Shown: positions 9,957 through 18,986 of the stretch, piece after piece
How the letters are laid out: the number at the start of each line of letters is the position of its first letter
Numbering within the stretch: the first letter of the stretch is position 1
Made by a program: the position numbers and the translations under genes
From: an uncultured Blautia sp.
GTDB taxonomy: Bacteria > Bacillota > Clostridia > Lachnospirales > Lachnospiraceae
Length of the DNA: 45,086 bases
NCBI GenBank assembly: GCA_946557785.1
Contig: CAMNTH010000025.1
Span: 1-45,086 of the forward strand
Direction: 5' to 3'
The notes under the pieces: model-generated
What the model was told of the DNA's origin: nothing
Database searches by the model: none
What the model saw: the letters and a program-made list of their open reading frames with translations, nothing else

Positions 9957-10385
9957 TTACCCAATCATAAATGTCAGCTCCGCTTTTGCTGCAAGTTTTC
10001 CGTTTACGGTAGCTTCTGCTGCTCCGATTCCAACAGGACCCTTCTGCCGTATGATCTTCGTTTCCAGACGAAGCTTATCTCCCGGCACCACCTTATGTTT
10101 AAAACGGCACTTATCAATTCCACCGAAATACGCAATTTTCCCTTTGTTTTCCTCTTTGGAAAGGATGGCTACTGCCCCGGTCTGAGCCAGCGCCTCTATA
10201 ATAAGAACCCCCGGCATTACCGGCTCCTGCGGGAAATGCCCCTGAAAGAAATCCTCCCGGAAGGTGACACATTTATACCCCACGGCAAATGTGCCTGGTT
10301 CATAGTCTTCAATATAATCCACCAGCAAAAACGGATGGCGGTGAGGCAGAATTTCCTCAATCTGTTTCACGCTTAAGCTATTCAT
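9957..10385 (-). CDS. fabZ: 3-hydroxyacyl-ACP dehydratase FabZ
   Basis: FabZ dehydrates beta-hydroxyacyl-ACP to trans-2-enoyl-ACP in the elongation cycle. It is a single hotdog fold of about 142 residues. The catalytic His is in LPHRHPFLLVD and the Glu in PVMPGVLIIEALAQ (H17 and E64 from the start chosen here). A longer frame would begin with GTG at 10403. The ATG at 10385 is preferred because GAGGAG lies 7 bases before it and gives the usual FabZ N-terminus. The operon has no separate isomerase (FabA, FabM or FabN), so whether this FabZ also isomerises, as enterococcal FabN does, cannot be told from sequence alone. Confidence 0.95.
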   Translation of the reverse strand: MNSLSVKQIEEILPHRHPFLLVDYIEDYEPGTFAVGYKCVTFREDFFQGHFPQEPVMPGVLIIEALAQTGAVAILSKEENKGKIAYFGGIDKCRFKHKVVPGDKLRLETKIIRQKGPVGIGAAEATVNGKLAAKAELTFMIG

Positions 10386-10414
10386 TTTTATTCTCCTCTT
10401 CACTGGATTTTCTC

Positions 10415-10837
10415 TTATTTTATTAGAAAGAGTTTCTGTCCATATTCTACAGGACAGCCATTTTCCACAAAGACTTCCGTGATCTGTCCGTCAAATTCAC
10501 TTTCAATCTCATTCATCAGCTTCATTGCCTCTACAATGGCTAGTATCTGTCCCTTCTTTACCTGATCCCCCGCTTTCACAAAAGGAGCTGCAGTCTCAGA
10601 GGGGGCTGCATAAAAGGTTCCAACAAGAGGGGATTTAATAATTCTGCCTTCTGTCTTGGCTTCCTTAAGGGAAATCTTGTCCTCTATAATCTTGTCCTTT
10701 CCATCAGGAAAGGAAGCAGACCTTACCTTTTCCCCGCATTTCATGGACACTTTTATGCCGTCTCCTTCATAGCGAAAGGAAGTCAGCGCTGATTTTGATA
10801 CCTGATCTATCATCTGTAATATCTGTTGAAATTCCAT
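10415..10837 (-). CDS. accB: Biotin carboxyl carrier protein of acetyl-CoA carboxylase
   Basis: This protein carries the biotin between the AccC and AccDA active sites. It has about 140 residues: an N-terminal helical region, a linker, and a biotinyl domain with [12 protein letters not shown], whose Lys (K106 from this start) is the biotinylation site. The frame can extend to an ATG at 10852, but the ATG at 10837 sits 8 bases after GGAGG and is the better start. It lies between fabF and fabZ, the streptococcal order. Confidence 0.95.
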   Translation of the reverse strand: MEFQQILQMIDQVSKSALTSFRYEGDGIKVSMKCGEKVRSASFPDGKDKIIEDKISLKEAKTEGRIIKSPLVGTFYAAPSETAAPFVKAGDQVKKGQILAIVEAMKLMNEIESEFDGQITEVFVENGCPVEYGQKLFLIK

Positions 10838-10876
10838 CCTTATTTCCTCCATTGTCCTGGCATTTTTTAAGCAGCG

Positions 10877-12118
10877 TCAGTCCTCATATTTTTTCAGGAG
10901 GATACTGCCGTTATGTCCGCCGAAGCCCAAGGAGTTGCTCATGGCATAACGTATCTCCTGCCGGAAGGGCGCATCAAACATATAGTTCAGATCCAGCTCA
11001 TCTTCACCCTGGATACTCCCCACAGTCTGATGTATAAATCCTTCTAAAATACTCTTCACACACACAATAAATTCTACGCCCCCTGCTGCTCCTAAAAGAT
11101 GTCCCACCATGGATTTTGTAGAATTGATTCTGACCCGTTGCGCAGCATCGCCAAACACCGCTTTAATGGCCCTTGTTTCAAAAAGATCATTATGATGGGT
11201 TCCTGTTCCATGGGCATTGATATAATCTACATCCTCCGGGGTGATTCCCCCTTCTTTTATGGCGTCTGCCATAGCTCTTGCCGCACCGCTTCCATCCTCA
11301 CTTGGGGATGTAATGTGAAACGCATCTGCAGTTGCCCCGTATCCCGCAACCTCTGCAAGAATCTTCGCTCCCCGCTCCTTTGCATGGTTCAGCTCCTCAA
11401 GAACTACGATTCCGGCCCCCTCCCCCATAACAAATCCATTTCTGTCTTTATCAAAGGGAATGGAAGCACGCAAAGGATTTTCCGATATGCTCAAAGCTGT
11501 CAGATTCCCAAAACCAGCCACTGCAATAGGGCAGATGGCTCCTTCTGTTCCTCCGGCAAACATCACATCTGCATCCCCATACTGAATCGCCCTGTATGCA
11601 TCCCCAATACAATGGGTTCCTGTGGCACATGCTGTTACTACACTGGTACATTTCCCCCTGGCTCCCGTGGCAATAGAAATGTTTCCTGCAGCCATGTTGG
11701 AGATCATCTTCGGGACAGAAAGAGGATCTGTCCTTGACGCTCCCTTTTCCCAAATCCGCCTTGCTGTCTGCTCTGCAACCTGAAGGCTTCCAATGCCTGA
11801 ACCCACGATCACCCCAACCCGGAAGGGATCCTCTTCTTCCATAGAAAGCCCGGCATTCTTTTCTGCTTCCAGAGCCGCAGCAACTGCATATTGTGAAAAA
11901 AGCTCCATTCTTCTTGCTGCTTTTGCATCCATGTATTCTTTTGCATAAAAGCCTTTTACTTCTGCTGCAAGCTTTACTTTATAGTCAGCCGTATCAAATC
12001 TGGTGATCGGGCCGATACCTACTTTTCCGGCCTTGATTCCTTCCCAAAAAGTCTCCGAATCATTGCCTATGGGCGTTACTGCCCCAAGCCCTGTCACTAC
12101 CACTCTTCGTTTCATCAT
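10877..12118 (-). CDS. fabF: 3-oxoacyl-ACP synthase II
   Basis: FabF is the condensing enzyme that elongates acyl-ACP with malonyl-ACP. It has 413 residues. The catalytic Cys is in VVTACATGTHCIG (C164), with the two His in NAHGTGTHHND and KSMVGHLLGAAGG. The ribosome site GGGAGG stands 2 bases before the first ATG and 5 before the adjacent second ATG, so initiation may be at 12115. It is full length with no defects. Confidence 0.97.
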   Translation of the reverse strand: MMKRRVVVTGLGAVTPIGNDSETFWEGIKAGKVGIGPITRFDTADYKVKLAAEVKGFYAKEYMDAKAARRMELFSQYAVAAALEAEKNAGLSMEEEDPFRVGVIVGSGIGSLQVAEQTARRIWEKGASRTDPLSVPKMISNMAAGNISIATGARGKCTSVVTACATGTHCIGDAYRAIQYGDADVMFAGGTEGAICPIAVAGFGNLTALSISENPLRASIPFDKDRNGFVMGEGAGIVVLEELNHAKERGAKILAEVAGYGATADAFHITSPSEDGSGAARAMADAIKEGGITPEDVDYINAHGTGTHHNDLFETRAIKAVFGDAAQRVRINSTKSMVGHLLGAAGGVEFIVCVKSILEGFIHQTVGSIQGEDELDLNYMFDAPFRQEIRYAMSNSLGFGGHNGSILLKKYED

Positions 12119-12163
12119 TACCTCCCATTAAGCCGCCTGCACCTGCAGGACAGTTCTTTTTTC

Positions 12164-12910
12164 TCACATAGCCATTCCGCCGTCTACACACAGCACCTGT
12201 CCGGTAATATATCCTGCCCCCTCAGAAGCAAGGAAGGCTGCCGCCTTTGCAACATCCTGCGAATCTCCGAATTTTCCCATGGGGATCATCTGTTTTGATG
12301 CTTCCTTCACCCGTTCAGGAAGTACTGCCGTCATATCTGTCTTAATAAAACCCGGTGCAATGGCATTTACCGTAATTCCTCTGCCAGCCAGCTCTTTTGC
12401 AGCAGATTTTGTCAGACCAATAATACCTGCTTTGGAAGCTGCATAGTTGGCCTGTCCTGCATTTCCGCACAGTCCTACCACAGAGGCAAGGCTGATGATC
12501 CTTCCCCTTCTCTGCTTCAGCATCTGCCTGGAGGCATGTCGGATACAATGAAAAGTACCTTTCAAATTCACATCCACTACTTTTGAAAAATCCTCCTCTG
12601 TCATTCCAATTAAAAGCCCATCCCTGGTAATCCCTGCATTATTCACCAGGATATCTACATGCCCAAACTCTTCTATAATATCTTTGAAAAACCTGCCGCA
12701 TGCCTGAAAATCTGCAACATTGCACTGATATATATGCGCTTCTCCATTCCTTTCTTCAATCTGTGATTTTGTGGCTTCTGCCTGCTCTTTGGATCCGTTA
12801 TAATTAATGATCACAACGTTCCCTGCGGCTGCCAGTTCAAGGGCAATGGCCCTTCCGATTCCCTTTGCTCCGCCTGTTACAACAGCAACTCTTTTCTCTG
12901 TCATTTCCAT
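12164..12910 (-). CDS. fabG: 3-oxoacyl-ACP reductase FabG
   Basis: FabG is the NADPH-dependent short-chain dehydrogenase that reduces beta-ketoacyl-ACP. It has 248 residues: a TGGAKGIGRAIA cofactor loop (about 12-23), an NNAG motif (about 90-93), and a catalytic triad S143, Y156, K160 in the YAASK motif. A second in-frame ATG two codons later (12904) is better spaced from AGAGG and may be the real start. Confidence 0.96.
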   Translation of the reverse strand: MEMTEKRVAVVTGGAKGIGRAIALELAAAGNVVIINYNGSKEQAEATKSQIEERNGEAHIYQCNVADFQACGRFFKDIIEEFGHVDILVNNAGITRDGLLIGMTEEDFSKVVDVNLKGTFHCIRHASRQMLKQRRGRIISLASVVGLCGNAGQANYAASKAGIIGLTKSAAKELAGRGITVNAIAPGFIKTDMTAVLPERVKEASKQMIPMGKFGDSQDVAKAAAFLASEGAGYITGQVLCVDGGMAM

Positions 12911-12939
12911 GCCTCTGCTTTCTATTTCTTAATAATCCT

Positions 12940-13911
12940 TCACATTTTTATCATAGATACTGCTTTGTCTAAGTCCTCCGCCGTCTGTATATGAATTGCA
13001 TTGACTTTCCTGTTTATCTTACGAAGAAATCCAGTAAGGGTCTTGCCCGGACCGATTTCCACAAAGGTATCCACGCCCTTTTCTATCATAAGCTCCATAC
13101 TTTGCTGCCACATAACAGAAGAAGAAATCTGTTTTTCCAAAAGAGCTTTTGTTTCCCCTATATCCTCTATGTATCGCGCAGTTACATTCGTCACATATGG
13201 AATACAAAGCGGAGAAAGCTCCACCCTTTTCAGCCATTCTCCAAGCTGTTTTCCTGCATCTGCAAGCATAGGAGAATGGAAGGGGCCGCTGACATTCAAG
13301 GGAAGCACTCCCTTAGCGCCTGCGCCCTTAAGCTTTTCTGATGCAAGGGCAACTGCCTCTTTCTCACCTGAAATAACAAGCTGTCCGGGACAGTTATAAT
13401 TGGCAATAAAAACACCCTCTATAGGACAAATAGCATCCTTCACCTTCTCCGCAGCCATGCCAAGGACTGCGGCCATAGCCCCTGTCCCTGCCGGAACTGC
13501 CTGTTCCATGAGAATTCCCCTTTTACGAACAGTGGTTACCGCATCTTTAAGGCTCATGCCTCCTGCTGCTTCCACCGCACAGTATTCTCCCAGGCTTAAT
13601 CCTGCAGTTACTTCAGGATAAATCCCTGCTTCTTCCACTGCTTTTTCCATGGCAAGGCAGGTAGTTACCAATGCTGCCTGGGTATATTCCGTAAGATCCA
13701 GCCTGTCATTTTTCTCAAAACAAAGCTCTCTCATATCCATGCCAAGCCACTCTGATGCCTGGTCATATACTTGTCTGGCATTTTCAAACTTCTGGTAAAA
13801 ATCCTTTCCCATCCCAGCCTTCTGCGCTCCCTGTCCCGGAAAAAGAAAGGCTGTTCTGCCTGTATGACAGCACGTCCTTTTGTCATGAAAGCATGTTTCA
13901 TTACTCATCAT
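12940..13911 (-). CDS. fabD: Malonyl-CoA:ACP transacylase
   Basis: FabD moves malonyl from CoA to ACP to feed the condensing enzymes. It has 323 residues. FLFPGQGAQ starts the conserved fold at about residue 23, the nucleophile Ser is in GLSLGEY (S106), and a His lies in GPFHSPML. The first 20 residues (with three Cys) are an extension before the usual FabD start. The ATG overlaps the 3' end of fabK by 11 bases and is preceded by AAGGA at good spacing, so the extension appears real and translation is likely coupled. Confidence 0.96.
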   Translation of the reverse strand: MMSNETCFHDKRTCCHTGRTAFLFPGQGAQKAGMGKDFYQKFENARQVYDQASEWLGMDMRELCFEKNDRLDLTEYTQAALVTTCLAMEKAVEEAGIYPEVTAGLSLGEYCAVEAAGGMSLKDAVTTVRKRGILMEQAVPAGTGAMAAVLGMAAEKVKDAICPIEGVFIANYNCPGQLVISGEKEAVALASEKLKGAGAKGVLPLNVSGPFHSPMLADAGKQLGEWLKRVELSPLCIPYVTNVTARYIEDIGETKALLEKQISSSVMWQQSMELMIEKGVDTFVEIGPGKTLTGFLRKINRKVNAIHIQTAEDLDKAVSMIKM

Positions 13912-14839
13912 AAGAAAATCCTTTCAGTAATTTCTCCGTTTCTTCTGCCAGTCTTTGAATCAAATCTTTGCATGTCATTTTTTCCTTTACAAGTCCTGCA
14001 CACTGGCCAGACATTACGCTTCCGTTTTTCACATCTCCGTCTACCACTGCTCTGCGCAGGCCTCCCAAAGTCAGAAGCTCCAGTTCTTCCAAAGAAGCGC
14101 CCTCCGCCTCTTTTTTCAAATATTCACCCGTCATATTGTTCCGCAGCGCCCGCACCTGATGCCCCGTCGTCCGCCCGGTCACTCTGGTATCAATATCTTT
14201 TGCTTTCAGCACCATTTCTTTGTAATTTTCATGTACCCGGCACTCCTGCGTAACAATAAAACGTGTTCCCATTTGGACGCCTTTCGCTCCCAGCATGAAG
14301 GCTGCAGCAATGCCTCGGCCGTCTGCAATCCCTCCTGCTGCAATCACAGGAATATTTACTGCATCTGCGATCTGAGGAACCAGTGCCATTGTGGTTGTCT
14401 CTCCAATATGACCGCCGGACTCACATCCCTCCGCAATTACTCCATCTGCGCCGCAGCGTTCCATTCGCTTTGCCAGTGCAACGGATGCCACAACAGGCAT
14501 GACTTTAATTCCTGCGTTTTTCCACATTTTCATATATTTTTCCGGGCTTCCTGCACCAGTGGTGATCACCTTAACCCCTTCCCGGGCTGCCGCCTCTGCT
14601 ACTTCCTCTGCGTGAGGGCTCATAAGCATAACGTTCACGCCAAAGGGTTTATCCGTAAGTTTTTTCGTTTCCCGAATCTGCCAGCGAACCCACTCTGCGG
14701 GGGCATTTGCAGCCCCTATAATGCCAAGGCCTCCAGCCTCTGATACAGCCGCTGCCAGATGATATTCTGCTACCCAGGCCATCCCGCCCTGTATAATAGG
14801 ATATTCAATTCCAAGCAATCTGGTAATTTCTGTCTTCAT
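13901..14839 (-). CDS. fabK: Enoyl-ACP reductase II (FMN-dependent)
   Basis: FabK is an FMN-dependent enoyl-ACP reductase that completes each elongation cycle. It is found in Streptococcus and many Clostridia instead of FabI and is insensitive to triclosan. It has 312 residues in a nitropropane-dioxygenase-like barrel: PIIQGGMAWV at the N-terminus, GVNVMLM, an AEGCESGGHIG segment, and PVIAAGGIADGRG for FMN phosphate binding. The ribosome site is AGGAGG. The operon has no FabI, so FabK is probably the cell's reductase. Confidence 0.96.
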   Translation of the reverse strand: MKTEITRLLGIEYPIIQGGMAWVAEYHLAAAVSEAGGLGIIGAANAPAEWVRWQIRETKKLTDKPFGVNVMLMSPHAEEVAEAAAREGVKVITTGAGSPEKYMKMWKNAGIKVMPVVASVALAKRMERCGADGVIAEGCESGGHIGETTTMALVPQIADAVNIPVIAAGGIADGRGIAAAFMLGAKGVQMGTRFIVTQECRVHENYKEMVLKAKDIDTRVTGRTTGHQVRALRNNMTGEYLKKEAEGASLEELELLTLGGLRRAVVDGDVKNGSVMSGQCAGLVKEKMTCKDLIQRLAEETEKLLKGFSYDE

Positions 14840-14887
14840 AAAATCCCTGCCTCCTGACTTTCATCATCTATTTCAATCTTTGATTGT

Positions 14888-15112
14888 CTATTTCAACCTC
14901 TGGATATATGCTTCCACGTCAGCAAGAGTCTCAATATTCTCCAGTTCCTCTGATGGTATCTCCACATCAAATTCTTCCTCCAATGCCATAACCAGTTCAA
15001 AAAGATCCAGAGAATCTGCTCCTAAATCTTCTTTAAAAGAAGTCTTTCCTGTAATTGCAGTAATGTTTGCTCCAAGTGCTTCTGCTGTAATTTCTTTGAT
15101 TCTTTCTAACAT
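14888..15112 (-). CDS. acpP: Acyl carrier protein
   Basis: This small acidic protein of 74 residues carries growing acyl chains on 4'-phosphopantetheine. The attachment Ser is S34 in [11 protein letters not shown]. It lies between fabH and fabK, as in streptococcal FASII operons. Confidence 0.96.
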   Translation of the reverse strand: MLERIKEITAEALGANITAITGKTSFKEDLGADSLDLFELVMALEEEFDVEIPSEELENIETLADVEAYIQRLK

Positions 15113-15164
15113 ATTTTTTCTCCTTTTTATATCTTTTTTTATTTAAAAATGATACCAGAATTGT

Positions 15165-16130
15165 TTACCATTCCATCAGGCTTGCACCATATGATAAACC
15201 TGCGCCAAATCCGGAAAACACAATATATTCTCCTCGCTTCAGCATTCCTTTTCTGTTTAGCTCATCCAGCAAAACAGGAATGCTTGCGGAAGATGTATTT
15301 CCGAATTCCTCCATATTTGTTGGGAACTTATCCTGCTCGGCATTAAGCCTTCTGGCCACAGAACGAACAATCCTTTCATTCGCCTGATGCAAAACAAAAT
15401 GTGCGATCTGCCCTATATTCATCTGCTCCCTTTTAAGGAGTTCCTCAATAGCTTCCGGCACCCTGGATACAGCAAACTGAAATATCTCTCTGCCATCCAT
15501 CTGCATATATGTTTCCGGAGCATCTGCCCTTTTTTCATAAATTTTCTGGTTTCTGCAGGTGCAGGTCAGTACATCGCCCTTTTCACCCACGGAATGTGTA
15601 ATCTGTACAAATTTTCCTGTTTCCTGCGCACTTACAACTACAGCCCCTGCACCATCCCCGAAGAGAATGCAGGTCGATCGGTCTTTCCAGTTTGTCAGAT
15701 TGGACAATACCTCCGCACCAATTACCAGGGCAGTTTTATAGATTCCCTGCGCCAGATACGCCTGTGCCGTATTCAGCGCAAATAAAAAACCCGTACAGGC
15801 AGCATTCAGATCAAAGCAAGTGGCATTCACCGCCCCCAGCTTCTTCTGCACCAGGCAGGACACGCTTGGCATCAGTTCTCCGGGAGATACCGTGGCTGTA
15901 ATGATCAGATCCACCTGTTCTGCTTTAATCCCTGCATTTTCAAGGGCAAATAAAGCCGCCTGCGAAGCCAGGGAGGCTGTTGTCTCTCCCTTTTCTGCAA
16001 TATGCCTTCTGGCCACTCCGGTTCTCTCCCGGATCCACTGGTCACTGGTATCCACCAATTCCATAAGTTTTCGGTTATCCCATACTCCTTTCGGAACACA
16101 GGAACCTGTTCCGCAAATCTTTCCTGTCAT
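15165..16130 (-). CDS. fabH: 3-oxoacyl-ACP synthase III
   Basis: FabH starts fatty-acid synthesis by condensing acyl-CoA with malonyl-ACP, and its specificity sets straight versus branched primers. It has 321 residues. The Cys is in AACTGFLFAL (C112), with His in VLHQANERI and Asn in FGNTSSAS. It is the first gene of the operon, 36 bases downstream of a FabT-type palindrome that overlaps the promoter -10. Confidence 0.97.
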   Translation of the reverse strand: MTGKICGTGSCVPKGVWDNRKLMELVDTSDQWIRERTGVARRHIAEKGETTASLASQAALFALENAGIKAEQVDLIITATVSPGELMPSVSCLVQKKLGAVNATCFDLNAACTGFLFALNTAQAYLAQGIYKTALVIGAEVLSNLTNWKDRSTCILFGDGAGAVVVSAQETGKFVQITHSVGEKGDVLTCTCRNQKIYEKRADAPETYMQMDGREIFQFAVSRVPEAIEELLKREQMNIGQIAHFVLHQANERIVRSVARRLNAEQDKFPTNMEEFGNTSSASIPVLLDELNRKGMLKRGEYIVFSGFGAGLSYGASLMEW

Positions 16131-16165
16131 ATTTTCTTCTCATTTCATTTATTTTGATTTTAAAG

Positions 16166-16207
16166 TATTTTGATTATCAAAATAAATCTTTTTTTCTCAT
16201 TTGTCAA
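16166..16207 (-). promoter_or_regulatory. FASII operon promoter overlapped by a FabT-type operator
   Basis: On the minus strand, TTGACA (16202-16207) and TATTTT (16179-16184) are 17 bases apart. The -10 is part of the 19-bp palindrome at 16166-16184 (TATTTTGATTATCAAAATA on the plus strand). This closely matches the known streptococcal FabT site, TTTGATTATCAAA. A further half-site, ATTTTGATTT, lies at 16151-16160. A MarR-type FabT repressor responding to acyl-ACP is inferred, but its gene is not in the window. Confidence 0.8.
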
Positions 16208-16233
16208 GAGGAATTTTATACACAAAGAAAGAT

Positions 16234-16264
16234 TTGTACTTTTTTTCCTCTGTTATGCTATTAT
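16234..16264 (+). promoter_or_regulatory. Promoter of the putative non-coding RNA
   Basis: The extended -10 TGCTATTAT (16256-16264) has a loosely spaced TTGTAC (16234-16239, 19 bases) as -35. It faces away from the FASII promoter, and transcription would start near 16271. Confidence 0.55.
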
Positions 16265-16270
16265 AGAAGC

Positions 16271-16434
16271 AGGCAGCCGATGAATCCGCAGCCATGAATC
16301 AGGTAGAATAAAAAATACACTGCCATGGAGATGGCTGATAGAAAGGGTTTGCTATGACTAAACCTTATTACCGGTAAATTCTATCATAAAAATAAGTACC
16401 CTCAGGTTTTTATTCCTGAAGGTACTTGTTTTTT
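16271..16434 (+). ncRNA. Putative standalone structured RNA, about 165 nt
   Basis: No reading frame of note is present, yet the segment is bounded by an extended -10 promoter and a strong terminator. The stems visible by eye are: AGCCAT 16290-16295 with ATGGCT 16331-16336, enclosing GGTAG 16302-16306 with CTGCC 16320-16324; GATAGAA 16337-16343 with TTCTATC 16379-16385; and inside that AGGGTTT 16344-16350 with AAACCTT 16360-16366. TTACCGGTAA (16368-16377) is a further self-complementary piece. GCAGCC repeats near the 5' end offer alternative pairing with GGCTG. No gene follows on the plus strand, so this is not an obvious riboswitch. I cannot match it to 6S, SRP, tmRNA or another named family. 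Confidence 0.55.
16394..16434 (+). terminator. Bidirectional terminator of the ncRNA and GH31 operon
   Basis: The stem is AAGTACC plus TCAGG paired with CCTGA plus GGTACTT, with an 8-nt loop, followed by GTTTTTT on the plus strand. In the minus direction it ends in TTATTTTTA and can serve the GH31 gene that stops at 16504. The stretch 16435-16503 is AT-rich with TATACACAT-like repeats and nothing else recognisable. Confidence 0.85.
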
Positions 16435-16503
16435 CTATCTTTTTATACACATACACACACTTATCAACTTATACATATCATTATACACATCATCATATAA
16501 TAT

Positions 16504-18906
16504 TCATCTGTCAAGCGCTGTCAGATGCTCAAGCAGAGCGCCAAACAAATCTTTATCCAAATTCATTGTACTTAAATGTGAAATTACCATGGCTGCGCTT
16601 TTGCAGGAGCTTACTGCCTCATACACAGCATCCTTACAGACAAAATCTATTTCTGCCTGATTAAGGAAGTCAAAGCAATTTTTCAAAACAGGATTTTCCG
16701 GCTTAGTGTACTTCTTCTCAGCTTTGAACATCAGCGTTCCCTCAACATCTGCGTCCAAAACTTCCGCCACAACTGCACGGCTCTCTTCCTCATAGAATAC
16801 TTTGGCCTGTATATTTCCAGCTTCCGCCCATACGGCCATGTTCTCTGCCATTTCCTGCAAAAATCCATGGAAGTATACACGGTAGCTCCGCTTCTTCGGA
16901 ATAAGATTTTTGTTTCCCTCTGCAGGATAAATCGTAAAGACAAGTCCTTCCTGTTCCTCATAGGTCATCCGTGTTTTCACACAATCGTCCTTCTCATAGC
17001 CCTTTGTCTCATTATCATCCTCATAAAGTTCAAAACTTCCGTCAGCCCCTGAATAAACATGAACAGCAAAGGAATCGGGATTCTTTGATGCCTCTGCTCC
17101 CTTAATCTCCTCAGTAAACGGAAGGATAGCCCCTGCCTTTGCAAGCACCGGAATACTTTCCAGGGTGCGGTACATGTCCACGCATCTTCCTCCAGTATAA
17201 ACCGTGCCTGTATAAATATCATGCCACAACCCATCAGGAAGCCATACCGTAACCTTTGCAACATTCAGATCTTTCATTCTTGGGTCTGTAATAGGCGCTA
17301 CAACAAGCTCCGTTCCAAAGAAGTACTGATTTTTCACATTATATGCGTTATGCTCCTCCGGATACTCATAATACATCGGCAGCACCAGGGGAAGTCCTTT
17401 GGCATAGCTTCTGTAATTCATGGTATAAAGGTAAGGCAGCATTCTATGACGTTCCCTCAGAGCCTCACTCATAGCAAGCTCCGCCTCTTTCTTAAACCGC
17501 CACGGCTCTTTTCCGTTAAATTCACATTTGGCGCTATGCAAACGAAGAATCGGGGAAAAAATACCAAACTGAACCCACCGTGTAGTCAGCTCATCATTCT
17601 TGTACCCCATCATGTGGCCGCCAATATCATGGCTCCACCAGCCATACCCCACATTGGAAGCCGTTGCCGTAAAATAGGGTTGGAACTTCAGCGAGTCCCA
17701 AGTAACCAGGGTATCACCTGAAAAACCAATAGGATATCTATGGCTTCCAGGCCCTGCATATCTTGAGAAGGTCATAGGCCTTTTCCCATCCCTTCCGTTG
17801 TCCAGGAAATGAAAATGGTTTAAAAGCCACAATGGATCCAGTCCTTCTACCTTGCAGTTTCCGCCCTGCTGCCAGTCAATCCACCAGAAATCCACGCCTT
17901 CTTCTTCCATAGGATGATGAAGATATTTAAAATAAGCATCCACAAATTCCGGATTGGTAAAATCAAAATTCACAGGATCCTCATTTTCATAATCTACGCC
18001 CAGTGCTTCTGCCATTTCCTGATATGCATCCTCATAAGCCTTTACACCCTCAGCAGGATGTACATTCAGCGTCACATGCATTCCCCGGCCATGGAGTTTC
18101 TCCAAAAATGCAGGGGGATCCGGAAACAGTTCCCTGTTCCATGTATAGCCCGTCCAGCCGCTTCCGTACTTTGGATCAACATCCGTAATGTGCCAATCCA
18201 TATCTATTACTGCTACTGTAAAGGGCAGATCCTTTTTGTCAAACTGATCCATCAGCTTCAGGTAAGACTCATCCGAATATTCATAAAAACGGCTCCACCA
18301 ATTCCCAAGGATATACCTTGGAAGCATGGGCGTCCTTCCTGTAAGACGGTAAAAATCCCCCAGGGCCTCTTTGTAATCCAGTCCATACCCCCAGAAGTAC
18401 AAATCCTGCACGCCTTTTTTGCGGGGTGAGATCCAGCCATTTTCCAGAATTATCTGGGATCTGCTGTCATCCAAAAGGGAATACCCAAATCTGGAAATTA
18501 CACCATGATCAATAGGAATCTCCCCATCTGCCAAATCCAATGTTCTGGCCGTTCCTCCAAGGTCATGAACCTCCTCAGAATAATGCCATATACTATGATA
18601 AGCACTTAAGTTTCCTTTTACCTGAATGCTCAGACCATGGCTTGAAAATTCCTTTTCATTATATATCAGCTGAATACGGGAGGTATGTATTTCAATTCCA
18701 TCTTCCGACCTGAGCAAATGGTAGGATGTTTCCGGAAAATCCCTGAAGAATACCATCTGAGTGGCTCGGTCTTCAAAAATACCGTCCTCACTATATTCCA
18801 GACGTATCAGGCCTTCTGTCAGTATGGTAATCCTGTATTTTTTTCCAACGATCATGTTTGCCGCCAATGCCATAGGCCTTGTTTCTACTTTATAGTTTAA
18901 TCCCAT
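16504..18906 (-). CDS. Glycoside hydrolase family 31 (alpha-glucosidase-type)
   Basis: This enzyme hydrolyses alpha-linked glucosides, or possibly alpha-xylosides, from the non-reducing end. It has 800 residues: an N-terminal beta-sandwich (about 1-190), a TIM barrel (about 195-530), and beta domains including a DUF5110-like segment. The nucleophile Asp is in WWIDWQQGG (D344) and the acid/base Asp in GFSGDT (D398). No signal peptide is seen, so it acts on imported sugar. It lies 80 bases downstream of the ABC permease genes with no terminator between, so it is the last gene of the transport operon. That suggests the transporter brings in an alpha-gluco-oligosaccharide. The linkage specificity (maltose, isomaltose, nigerose or xyloside) cannot be assigned. 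Confidence 0.92.
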   Translation of the reverse strand: MGLNYKVETRPMALAANMIVGKKYRITILTEGLIRLEYSEDGIFEDRATQMVFFRDFPETSYHLLRSEDGIEIHTSRIQLIYNEKEFSSHGLSIQVKGNLSAYHSIWHYSEEVHDLGGTARTLDLADGEIPIDHGVISRFGYSLLDDSRSQIILENGWISPRKKGVQDLYFWGYGLDYKEALGDFYRLTGRTPMLPRYILGNWWSRFYEYSDESYLKLMDQFDKKDLPFTVAVIDMDWHITDVDPKYGSGWTGYTWNRELFPDPPAFLEKLHGRGMHVTLNVHPAEGVKAYEDAYQEMAEALGVDYENEDPVNFDFTNPEFVDAYFKYLHHPMEEEGVDFWWIDWQQGGNCKVEGLDPLWLLNHFHFLDNGRDGKRPMTFSRYAGPGSHRYPIGFSGDTLVTWDSLKFQPYFTATASNVGYGWWSHDIGGHMMGYKNDELTTRWVQFGIFSPILRLHSAKCEFNGKEPWRFKKEAELAMSEALRERHRMLPYLYTMNYRSYAKGLPLVLPMYYEYPEEHNAYNVKNQYFFGTELVVAPITDPRMKDLNVAKVTVWLPDGLWHDIYTGTVYTGGRCVDMYRTLESIPVLAKAGAILPFTEEIKGAEASKNPDSFAVHVYSGADGSFELYEDDNETKGYEKDDCVKTRMTYEEQEGLVFTIYPAEGNKNLIPKKRSYRVYFHGFLQEMAENMAVWAEAGNIQAKVFYEEESRAVVAEVLDADVEGTLMFKAEKKYTKPENPVLKNCFDFLNQAEIDFVCKDAVYEAVSSCKSAAMVISHLSTMNLDKDLFGALLEHLTALDR

Positions 18907-18986
18907 AAACTTCTCCTCTCTGTGCTGCCAAAACTATATTGTCAAAACCGGGCAGATGAATCTGCTGCAGCCTACCCAAAAATTCA

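Noticed and set aside
16271..16434. 6S RNA, SRP RNA, tmRNA or c-di-GMP riboswitch
   Set aside because: The expected conserved segments (long single duplex with central bulge, the GGAAGGAAGCAGCC-like SRP loop, a tRNA-like end, or the riboswitch core) are not visible, and no gene follows on the strand.
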